This document shows positions 8,351-19,300 of a DNA stretch of 64,000 nt, in pieces; within the stretch, counting starts at the first letter, position 1; every line of letters begins with the position of its first letter. The stretch is from JBGLNJ01 sp034434835 (GTDB lineage Bacteria > Chloroflexota > Anaerolineae > Fen-1058): the NCBI GenBank assembly GCA_034434835.1, contig DAOTXX010000099.1, positions 1 through 64,000 of the forward strand. Reading direction: 5' to 3'. The notes below the pieces were generated by a model. The model did not search any database. It was given only the letters and a program-made list of their open reading frames with translations, and was not told the origin of the DNA. The position numbers and the translations under genes were made by a program.

Positions 8351-8714
8351 CTGAAAACAACAACCTCTCGTCCCCGGTCAGGGACGAGAGGTTGTTCATG
8401 CTCCCGTGGTGCCACCCTGTTGAGACTGGCTGCGGTGATATCGCGTCGAGCGCGCCGCCTCCTGAAACAAAAATCGCGTTTGTGCGACACACAAACGCGA
8501 GCCAGTCCCACTCTTGCAGGTACGGAGAAGAATCTTCTCGATACCTTCTGCCACGATAACGGGGGCGACTCCGGCTTGGGCTAGTAGGCGTGTGGCCGTT
8601 CGCCCTTGCGACTCCTCGGTCCATTCGCCGTGTTCGGGATTATCGGCGTCACACCACCTCCGCCGATTCTCTGAAATCCGTCCGACGGGTACTCGTCCGA
8701 ATCCACGTCTTTCG
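8351..8714 (-). ncRNA. T-box riboswitch, tRNA-Trp specific
   Basis: The leader RNA upstream of trpE has the canonical T-box AGGGTGGCACCACGG (8404-8418, minus strand). A terminator of 16 bp (8359-8374 with 8381-8396) ends in GTTGTTTTC. In the Stem I region an AGTA (8690-8693) is opposed by a candidate specifier codon TGG followed by A (8621-8623). The antiterminator bulge reads TGGC, which would pair with a tRNA ending GCCA, matching the G73 discriminator usual in tRNA-Trp. Uncharged tRNA-Trp would therefore permit trp operon transcription. Stem I boundaries are estimated by eye. Confidence 0.93.
8359..8396 (-). terminator. T-box terminator hairpin
   Basis: A 16-bp perfect stem with a 6-nt loop is followed on the minus strand by GTTTTC. 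The T-box sequence lies immediately upstream and forms the competing antiterminator. Confidence 0.9.
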
Positions 8715-8720
8715 GGCGTG

Positions 8721-8749
8721 AATTTACCACGCTCGGGCAGAATTGTCAA
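8721..8749 (-). promoter_or_regulatory. Promoter of the trp operon
   Basis: Consensus TTGACA (8744-8749, minus strand) and TAAATT (8721-8726) are spaced by exactly 17 nt and point into the T-box leader. Transcription should begin near 8714. Confidence 0.85.
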
Positions 8750-8862
8750 GGGCGTGTTGAAACCCGGGCGTGCGTCAAGTTTGGTAATGATCAGGTGAAG
8801 CGGGGGAAGTTGAAGGGGGCGGCAGCGTGGGAGCCGCCTGTGCTGGGTTTTCGGATAGGTTC

Positions 8863-9273
8863 TTACGTGGCATCTGGCCCGGCAGGCAGCGTGAAATAGA
8901 ACAGGCTGCCACGGCCGGGCACCCCTTCGCTTTCGACACCGACCTGACCGCCCAGTTTCTCGACAATACGGCGCACAATCGAAAGCCCCAGCCCGTACCC
9001 TTTGACGTGCACGTGGTCAAGCCGTGTAAACGGCACAAAGAGGCGGGGTTGATCATCTGGTGAGATGCCATCACCGTTGTCGTGCACCCAGAAACGCACA
9101 GCCGATTCGCCCTCCGGCCTGTCCCACCCCAATTCCAGGCGCGGGGGTTGACCCCCGTATTTGCACCCGTTGCTGATGTAATTGACCCAGACTTCTTCCA
9201 CCCACGCGGCATGACCCAGCGCCGACGGCGCCCACAATGGCCGGAGGCCCAAATCGCCTGCGGCACTCGTCAA
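8863..9273 (-). pseudogene. Truncated sensor histidine kinase (ATPase domain only)
   Basis: The 136-residue reading is the C-terminal half of a histidine kinase. It shows EEVWVNYISNGCKYGG (N box), VHDNGDGI (G1), PFTRL (F box) and GYGLGLSIVRRIVEKLGG (G2). No sensor, HAMP or HisKA dimerisation domain with phospho-His precedes it. Upstream the frame is closed by a TGA, and the next frame looks unrelated. The only possible start is TTG at 9273, which falls in the middle of the conserved region. It is therefore best seen as a decayed remnant left among repeats rather than a working kinase. A stand-alone HATPase protein cannot be excluded. Confidence 0.7.
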
Positions 9274-10328
9274 GGATCGTCACCGTCGCGGACGCCCCCA
9301 CGCGGGTTACAAGGCCATTTTCGGTTTTTCTCCCCCGCAATGCAGTGCCCAGACAAATTTGCACTATACTGAGCGTGGTCATGTTTCGCGCTTTTGTATT
9401 TGTCCTTATCCCTGTCAACGAATTGCCTTTGGCGCAACGAACACCTGCACCCACCGCAGGTGCGGTGTAAACGAATGAGCACACTGGCGGGCCGCGCTCA
9501 TTCGTTTATTCGTTCAATATTCGTTGACAGGAGAAAAGCGCAGTTTGTGCCCGTGTTGGGTATGCATCGTCCTCGATTATACCCCGCCTCTCACGCCAGT
9601 CAACCCCCCACTTGCGCGAATCCCTCAGGAGGCAGTTGTTCCAACTGCGCTGCTATACTTGGCGCGGCCATAAAGTTTCATTGGAATTGCCAGCCCTCCA
9701 AATCCTGGCGGAGGCGGCTCCTTGCGAAGCACCCCGTAGCAAAGCGGAGTGGGCATGCCTCTGTATCGCCTGCCTGCGGCGGGCAGGCGGGCGTGCGAGC
9801 CTGCGCTGCTTCGAAAAATGGTAACTGTTCAGCCCGCGCCCGGCGGGATGATGAATCATCCCGCTGATACTGAAAACTGGCTCAAGCCAGTTGAGACCGG
9901 CCCCGGCCTGCTTCAGCAGGCCTGACGTAGCAGCCGCGAAATTCATTTCGCGGCGGACAGGCCTGAACAGTTACGAAAAATGAAAGTGGGTGACCGCTGA
10001 TAACATAGAGCCTGGTTTTGTAAACAATCTTTGCACTTTGTAATCCAACGCAAATGTTTTGCAGACCCAAATTATGCTATACTTGGTACTGTTGCAAATT
10101 GCACTTTGACCTGCCACTCTGATCGCCAAGGGTCTCGTGATCCGGCAAGCGAGATGCCTTGCTTCGCTCAGCATGACAAACGGGTGCGTCCCGTCGGGTC
10201 GCCCTGCACTGAAAAATTCCCTTTTCAGTCAGTCAGATGGGGTTCCAAACAGCGCACGATGCGATGGGAAATTGCTCCTTGCGACCAATGGGCCTTTTCC
10301 TCAACCGACATTGGACAAGGAGCAGGCC
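9274..10328. other. 1-kb gap of repeats before the giant gene
   Basis: No gene is seen. A 7-bp CACCTGC hairpin lies near 9440, and an AACGAATGAGC palindrome lies at about 9470-9512. A unit at 9709-9762 is repeated in inverted form at 47,322-47,375 (it contains GCATGCCCACTCCGCT). At 9845-9960 there is the inverted counterpart of the four-hairpin composite at 1145-1262. TATACTTGG words preceded by TGC occur near 9655 and 10,075. Confidence 0.6.
10075..10083 (+). promoter_or_regulatory. Possible extended -10 promoter for the giant gene
   Basis: TGCTATACT matches an extended -10 element. No good -35 lies at the right distance. It is about 250 bp before the gene start, so the assignment is tentative. 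Confidence 0.3.
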
Positions 10329-13300
10329 ATGAAACGCCACCCATCGCTTCGTTTGTTCTTTGTCTTGGCAGCCGCACTGCTCTGTGCGGCTGTGCTTATG
10401 CCGCAGGGTTCGCGCGCCAGACCGCTTTCCGCCCAAGAGGAGGTGCAATCCGCCTGGCAGCGCGCCCAACAAGCTGGCGCCTATCGCTTTGCAACCGAGA
10501 TCGTCCAGACCACCCATCCCGCCCCCAAGCTGGTCAACGTCGGGCGCGGCAGCCGCCAGGATACGCTGCGCATCGAAGGCGAGACCAGCCTGCCCAACCG
10601 CACCTTGCGGATGACGCTGTGGCAGGAGGGCGGCAGCGCCCTGAACGCCCGCGATGGCGTCGAGGTGCGCGTCGAGGGCGACCGCGCCTATGGCCGTCCA
10701 CCGGGCGGGACATGGGAAGAGATCCCCGATTTCTCCGGCGCGTTCGCCCCCGGCAACGACCTGCTGGCCTACCTGGCCGGAGCCAAGAACATCCGGCGAG
10801 AAGCAAGGAGCGAAGAGGGCGAGCCTTTCGCTCCTCGCTATACGCTCTACAGCTTTGACGTGGATGGCCCCGCCTTTGCCACGTACCTGCGCGACCAGAT
10901 GGAACGCTACCTGATCGAGAAGGGCGAGCTGCCGGCCGGGTTGAGCCTGGAAACCTCGAGCCTGTATCGCGGCGTCACCGGCCAGGGCCAGATCTGGATT
11001 GATGACGATGGCCTTCCGCTGCGGCTGACGGTCCACGTCAAATATCCCCCAGAAGAGAACGGCGACCAGGTCGAAGCTCAAATCCAGACCGATTTCTCCG
11101 GCTTTGATCGCCAGCGACTGGCTGCCTCCCGGCCGTGGACCGAGCGTGTGATTGGCGCGCTCGGTTTGCCGCGCACACCGGAAAATTGGCAGAGAGCCGG
11201 ATGGCAGGCCGGCGTGATGTTGGGCTGCGTCGGATTAGTGCTCGTCCTCGTCACGGGGGGCAGATCGAAAAAGGTCTATGCTGTGCTCGTCGTGACCCTC
11301 ATTCTTTCGATGGTCGTCGCGCCGCTGTTGCAAAGCCACCAGGCGGCCGCCTTTATGGACCGCCAGGCCGCCAGACAGGCCGCGCTGGAGCAGGAACAAA
11401 AAGCGCAGGCGGTGGCGCGTGACTTGCAAGACCAACTGACGATGTCGAATTGGGATCCGCTGCGCGACCCGCTGGCCGCGCAGGCCTCGGGCGCGGGCGC
11501 GAGTGGCATGACGGTCGGCGTCACCTGCACCGACGACGAAAAGGTAAAAGACACCGATAAGGACGGCCTGTCTGATTGCCAGGAGAGACAGTACCAGACC
11601 AACCTGAACAACCCGGATACCGATGGCGACGGCCTGCTGGACAGTTGGGAGGTGCTGCGCCTGGGTACTGAGCCTGGTCAGAAAGACAGCGATGGCGACG
11701 GGATCCCCGACGGGGCCGAGGTGCGCGGCTTTGATTATGGCGGACGACACTGGTACCTGGACCCCAACTCGGTGGATAGCAACAACGACGGCCGGCCGGA
11801 TACGCTCGAATGTCCTGGCCTGGGGACGACCTCTCAGACCTGCCCCGACACCGACCGGGACGGCACACCAGACCTGTTTGATCGCGACGACGACAACGAC
11901 GGTGTCCCCGACCGGATTGATACGGCCCCCACGACCGTGGTCGGTAAGACAACCCCCTTCAACCGCGAGCGTCCTTTCGAGTTGGTGGTGAACGGGTTGC
12001 AGGCCAACTATCCCGTGCTGGTGGACGTGCAACTGCGCCCTGTCATCACCGATCACCTGACCTACGCGCTCAACGTGTTGGACTGGCCCAGCGGCGATGA
12101 AGACGGCCAGGTGCAGCGCCGGCGAAACAACGACTCGACGTTCGCCACCCACCTGAGCGCGCAGGACGCCAACAACGACCCGCGCACCAAGAATGGCGAC
12201 CTGCGCCTGATCCCCATGCTCGAAGTGGAGCTTGCGGGCAACGACATCCCCCTGCCGCTGACGACCACGCTGCGCGCCCGCGTGCAGGCGCAGGGCGTGG
12301 ATACGTCGTGGCCCATCACCACTCAGCCGCCGGTCTTGACGACCTGGCTTTCGGCTACCGTCAACCTCTCGCAGGTGGGCAGCAATACGCGCCTGGACTT
12401 TCAACTCCAGGGGACCTCGCCGGTCACGGCCGAGATTTACACCGGCACGTGCAATGGCGGCGTGTTGGACGTTTCGTTGGGCGCCGTCTCGAACGGTGGG
12501 AACGCAACCGTGACGGGACGCAATCTGCTCACGCTGGCCGACGGCGCGCACGTCATCGTGCTCAAGGCAGCCGGCCACACTGCGGCCTGCGCCACCCTCG
12601 CCGATGTGCCCAACGGTCCCTACAAGGACAAGATGATTGACGCCGAACCGCTGCGGGCGTATGGCGCATCCGCGCGCGACCTGGGAGATGGCCGCGTGAC
12701 CCTGCTCGTCCCGCTCAACATCGTCGCCGACGAGACCGGCGGCGGGCGGGCGGCCTTTGGCGCGCGCGTCCCCTACCTGCCGCGCGGAGCAAGCCTGGGC
12801 GCGGCGCAAAAGGTGCGCGTCGTCTGGCTCGTCCAGATGCTTACCGACTATTGCCGTCCCATGCCGCCCGGTTCGGAAGAAACCCAAGAGACCTGGTGCA
12901 AGTACAAAGAAAGTTGGGTGCTGGATAACACCCAACTCGTCCACACCTACTATGACGATTGGTACATCACCGGCCTGAGCGTGCGCGAAGACCACGGCAC
13001 CGATGTGGCGATTGCCTGGGAGGACCCGGCCGCCGAATCGCAAGCCAACCGCCAGTACGACGACTGGCTGTGGCTGATGGCGCTGGGGCTGGAGCAGACC
13101 TATCTGACCGGCCGCGACCAGGATGGGTACAAGTTGCGCGACATCGGCGTGGTCACCCAGACGAACGGCATTACCGTAGCCGACACGAGCATCGCCGGCC
13201 GCTTCGACGCGCCGCTGGCGCCTAGCGTCACCATCACCGACCGGCTGGGTGTGCCGCTCACCGCCACGCTGCAAGTGGCCACCTTTTCCTACCCGCAGCA

Positions 13301-16300
13301 GGACTATGTCGCCTACGTGATGATGACGGAAACGGTCAAGATTCTGGAAAACAACTTTACCGCCTACAAGGACCAGGGCGCCGACGCGCCGACCTTGCTG
13401 TTCCTCCGCGACGAGCGTTACCGCGCCGCCGAGCTGGGCATGGGTGGCCTGGCGACCGTCTCGGGCGCGCAGGTGACCTTTAACCTGGCAGGCCGGCCGG
13501 TGGAGACGCAGGCCAGCATGAGTTGGGCGCCCTACCGTTACCAGAACGGCCGCTGGCAATCGTATCCGTTGGCGGAATACTGGGACAAGATGTATGGGCG
13601 CTTTGCCAGCCGCTTTCCGGAGGATCCAAGGTTGCCAGCAGACTGGCGCAAGGATGTGCAGGTGGGCCAGATCACACTGGCCCAGGCCTATTACCTCTCG
13701 ATGATGCAGGGCCGGGTGGGTCTGGTGGCTGTAGGTGAGCAGGCTCTGCCATCCGGTGCGCCGCCGACGGACACAGAGGTAACACAAAAAATCGGAGATA
13801 CGCTCGATGTAACCGGTGATGTGTTCGCTGCCATCAACGATAACCTCTCCGAACCCCTGGTCGAGTGGTTGGCCCCCAGATTGCCGGGCGCCAAGTTGCC
13901 TCCGGGCGTGACGCCTCAGACTCTGTCCTTGAAAGCGATCGGTGAGAGTATCCGGCAGGGTGTTTCCGACAAAATTGCGGCCATCAAAGCGCTCAGGACG
14001 GCGACCTGGAAGCAACGGGCGGAATTCGCAGGCAGTGCTGCCATAGTCATCGGCACTGTAGCGGCTCTCTCCCTGGGCATAGCCAGTGCTGTGACCTCGG
14101 GTCGAACCCAATATATTCTCTCGGTCGTGGGGGGCGCGATCTCATCGGTGTTAGCAGTTGTCTCGCTCGTCAAGGTGTACCGCGCGGCCAGCGCCGCCGG
14201 CTGGCTCAAAGGGATGAACCTGGCGGCGAACCAAATCCGCAAAGGTGCCAAGATCGCCGGCGTCGTCGGGACGATCATTGCCGCAGCCGTGGCAATTGGC
14301 GTCATGATCGCCACCATCGTCATGGGGCCCCAGACGACCGAGGCGGTTCTCACGGCGATAGCCGTAGCGATCGGCGCGATCATTGCCGCTGTGATCCTGT
14401 TTGCCATCTCGCTCATCCCGGTCGTGGGACAACTGATCGTCGCCATCATTGGCGCGATTGACGCCCTGGTGGCCCTGGTGTGCGCTGCGGCCGGTTGGGA
14501 AGGGAAATATGCCGACGCTTTCTGCGGCGGCATTTCGGGGTTGATGGCATCGTACTTTACGCCCTATGGCTACAACGTGATGGTGGACATTGCCGAAGAA
14601 GGCCGATTCCAACTTGCCGCCCCGTTCGACTATACTTTCCTCCATCCCGAACAGGGCATCGCCGTCGGCAATGAGCTCCAGTTCACCGCCGCGGTGACCA
14701 ACGCTATTCAATTCACCACGTTCCCACCCGATTGGAAGGCGCTTGCCTACGCCTGGCAGTGGAATGAACTGGTGCTCAGGTCGTCCACCTTCCAGTATCG
14801 CTGGCAGGCCGAGGAGAAGGATATTCACCAAAACATCGAGCGGGGCACGCAGAGTCCTTCCTGGACGGCCGCCGAATGGACCAAACGCTTTCCGTTCCTG
14901 ACGCACAAACTCTATGCGCTTGCCTCCCCGACGGGCGATAACGCCCCGCTGAACCAGCCCGGCATCAACCAGCCGCTGCAGTTGTTCCTGGCCGAAGGCT
15001 ATGCCCTGCCGGCCCAGGAATGTATTCTCATTCCTCTGCCGACCGTGCTTGTCGCTCCGTCCTTGATTCCCGTCTGCTGGGTGCGCGCCGATAAGGGCAC
15101 CAATCATACCGACCTGGGAAAGATCTTTGCCTTCGACGTCTTTCCGGCGACGCTGGACGAGTTCTACCAGGCCACGCCCAAGGATGGCGGCTACAGCCTG
15201 GCCTGGGGTCAGAACACGGCCATCACGTCCACCGCGCCGGGCGGAGCGTCGCTCGTCTTTAAGCGCCAGTTGGATTTTGACGGCGACGGCCTGCGCAACG
15301 CGGCCGTCGGCGGCGCGGACCCGGACGATAGCAAGTGGGACACCGACGGCGACGGCCTTTCCGACCTGTACGAATCGCAGCACCGCAGCGACCCGGCGCG
15401 CTTTGACACCGACGGCGACGGGTTGAACGACGCCGAGGAAACCCGCCTGCGCACCGATCCCACCCGTCAGGACAGCGACGGCGACGGGCTGACGGACAAG
15501 GAAGAGGTGGACGGCTGGGAGTTTGTGTATGCCTTTGACGCAGGGGGCAACCAGCTCCGCACCTGGGTCACCTCCGACCCGCTCGACACCGACACCGACG
15601 GCGACGGGCTGCCGGATTTGAAGGAAAAGGCGTTCGGCCTCAACCCGCGTGTCGTCTCGGATCCGAACGTATTGGGGCTGGAGTCGAAGGTGACGGAAAT
15701 CGGCGTCGCGCACAACCCGAATGATCTCGTCGTCCGCGGGGGCGACACCCTGCGCTACACGTCCACCGTCGAAAACAAACTGGACAGCCGCTTTGCCCAG
15801 GGACTGTTCTCGCTCAGTAGCTCGGCTCCGGCAGTGCTGAACGCTGCCGGCGTGCCGCCTGTCCAATTCGTCTTGAACCCGCACCAACAAGCGACCCTGT
15901 CCGGCACGCTGGGCGTAACCTCCACGTCCGCCTCGCAGCCGGTCAGCCTGACACAGGTGGCCGGCGCGCTCATCACCGACTGGCGCGAACAGTCCAACTT
16001 TGCCGAGATGTGGCTGCCGCTGAACGAGGGCGCATCGGCAGTGCAGTTTGCGGACCATTCCGGCAACGTGCCGCTGCGCAACGCCACCTGCTCTGGTTCC
16101 ACCTGCCCGACCAGCGGTGTTCCCGGCTACCTGGGCAATGGCGTGCGCTTCGACGGCTCAGATGATCGCCTGGTCGTTCAAGATTCGCCCGGCTTTGACT
16201 TTGGCACGGGCGGCCTGACGATCGCGATGTGGGTCAACAAAACCAACAGCGGGCGCGGCAGTCTGTTGAGCTGGAGAAACGTTCAAGACAACCTGGATGT

Positions 16301-19300
16301 GTACGTGGACGGCACAACACTTAAAGTTGACTTGTGGGTAGACTGGGTTGGTGAAACGGTGGTCTCCAACGGCGGCACGGTCGGATTGAACGAGTGGCAT
16401 CACGTGGCCGTCGTCCGCGACGGCGCCGGCAACTGGACCACTTACATAGACGGGATACCCCGCGGCTCTGGCACGAGCGCCGCCGACCTGAACCGGGTTG
16501 ACCCCGGCACACCCATCTGGCTTGGCGCGGGCAACAGCGGTTACGGCATTCCTGTTTATGCGTTCGGCGGCTCGATGGATGAGGTGTACATCTACCGGCG
16601 CGCGCTGACGCCGGAAGAAGTCGCCGCGCTCTACGGCCGGCCTGTTTTGCGATTGCAGATGGAGGGGCCGTACGTTTACGCCGATTCGTCGGGCTTTAAC
16701 AACTCGGCCATTTGCTCCAACCCCCTTTGCCCGACCGAGGCTGGGATTACAGGCAATGCGGCCCGCTTTGACGGGAGAGACTACCTGGTCGTCCCATCCA
16801 GGCCCAGCCTGAATCTGAGCAACGGCAAGTTTACCATCGCGGCATGGATGTATCCCGCGACTACAGGTGATGGTTCGTATGACAATCACGTGCAAGGCAT
16901 CTGGGGGAGGTACGATGGCCTGGCCGACACCGCTCTCGGTACAGACGTCAGTTCCTCTGTGCCGACGCTCTTGCGAATTGGCCGCACACTCCGCTTTGGC
17001 TTTGGCAACGGCTCTGGTTGGACGCGCTGCGATTTCGCGAATGTGTTGACCTTGAACGACTGGAACCACGTTGCCGTCACCTACGATGCCAGCCAGGCGT
17101 CGCTCTATGTGAACGGCGCTCTCAAGGGGAATTGTGGCATGACCGGCGCGCCGCGCAGTGGCGATTTCTACGTGGGCCGCGCTTCAGACCGGGGCCTGTT
17201 TACATTTTTTGGACTCAGATCAGAAGTAGAGGGGCCGGACTGTGGCTCACACAACGAGTACTCTGTCCGTGTAGATGGTCAAGAGATCAAGTATTGCGGA
17301 AGTATGGATACAGGCGATGGATGTGGTTATTCTGATGATCCGGATTGGTCGAAGAACCCATACGTAGCAAACTATCGGAATTCCTTGACTCTAAGCGTCT
17401 ATGAATTGGACTATCCCCGTGAGGGAGGGGAAGCAGGATGTGGCGGAGATGACCATATGTCTCCTGATGCAATCATCAGCACCGCCGATCCGAGCCAGAT
17501 AGACTACTGGCAAGATTTTTATGATCCACCATATGACCCAAATGCTAGTGAGAAGGATAATAACAAAAAAGACCGTGTGCAACTGCGGATCAAAAGAGAC
17601 AATCCCTCCATCCCCTTCCGCGGACGGCTGGATGAACTGATCATCTACAAGCGGCCGCTGGATGCCGCCGAGGTCAATGAATTGTACCTCTCGACGTTCA
17701 CCGCGCTCCACCTTCGGCTGGATGACGCCCCTGGCACAAACAGCCTGGAAAACGCGGTGGACCTGAGCAAGCAGAGCAACGCCACCTGTTCCGGCTCCGC
17801 CTGCCCCACCACCGGCGTCAGCGGGCGCATGAACCAGGCCGCGCTGTTCGACGGCGTGGACGATGGGCTTTACACGCAGGTCCGCATTGAGCAATCCAGT
17901 GCCCAGGCGGCAGCGCGAGGCACAACACTGATGGCCTGGGTCTATCCCGCCAGCACCAGCGCCGGGTTTCACCAGGTGCTCAGCAGCGACAACGGCGGCT
18001 ACGACTGGTCGCTGCTGCGCAATGGCAATGTCTGGGCCGTGTTCAATGGCACGGACACCAATGCCCTCAACACCAGCGCGAGCGTGGACGTGAACCGCTG
18101 GCAGCACATCGCAGTGGTGTTCTTGCCCGGCTTCGGCACGTTTTTCTACAAGAACGGCGCTCTCGTCCAACAGTGGGGCACGCTCAGTTATGATACCAGC
18201 GCCAGCTCCATCGTGGTAGGCCGCAATCCAAGTGGCGGTCAGCACTTTGACGGCCGCATAGACGACGTGCGCATCTTTAACACCGCGCTGAGCGACGCCG
18301 ACGTCCAGAGGATGTTCCGCGCCGCGCCCGTCTTTCAGATGCACCTGGATGACCCACTCGGCGCGACCACGTTCCGCGACGACGCCAATGGCAACAACGG
18401 CGCGTGCAGCGGCAATGCCTGCCCCACCGCCGGTGAGGCCATTCGCGGCCAGATCGGCACCGCCGCCGCGTTCGACGGCGTGAACGATGTGGTCACCGTC
18501 GCCGATAACGCGCTGCTCGACCTGTCCCAGTTCACCCTCGGCGCGTGGGTCATGCCCACCAATATCAAGACAGTCCAGCAAACGCTGTTGGACAAGGATA
18601 GCAACTATCGCCTGTTCATCAGTCCGCGCAGCATGACGGCGACGCTGTCCTTCCAGGCTCCCTGTGGCACATGGCGAACCGTCAACGCCCAGGCGCCCCT
18701 GATGCAGAACCAGTGGAACCACGTGATGGCGACCTATGACGGGACGACGGCCCGGCTGTACGTCAACGGTTACGAGCAAGGCCGTCTGGCCGTCAGCGGC
18801 CCGGCGTGCGCGAACGCTCAACCACTGCGCTTCGGCAGCGGCTTTGCCGGCCGCCTGGATGAGGTGACGCTCTACGACCACGCGCTTTCGCCGTTCGAGG
18901 TGCGCGACATTTTCCTCTACCAGGGCAAATGGGTCGAATCGCGCTACAGCCAAAATATCCTGGTGGATAACGACTGGCCGTTCTCCACGCTGCGCTCGTA
19001 CACCTCCACGTTCCCCTATCTGCAGAACCGGGACACTGTGATGCACGTCGAAGCGCACGAGCCTACTTCGGCCATCGCCAGAGTCGAGTTGGGCGTCAGG
19101 AAAGACGGGCAGGCCAGCTATACGTGGACGGCAGCCCCGGCCTGTCTGGACGCCGCGGGCGACACGGCCTTTTGTCCCACCTTTACGCCCTCCGGCGATG
19201 GACGCTACCTGCTCCAGACCCGCGCCACCGACGTCGTCTCGCACACCGAGACGCCCACGCGCACCTATACCCTCTACGTGGACGGCACGCCGCCTCAGGT

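Noticed and set aside
8396..8749. An ORF of 117 codons upstream of trpE
   Set aside because: It overlaps the T-box RNA and has no coding features; the RNA structure explains the sequence.
11520..15640. Short repeats such as GACACCGACGGCGACGG as a CRISPR-like array
   Set aside because: They encode the DxDxDG calcium-binding repeats of the protein, are in frame and have no regular spacer length; no cas genes are present.
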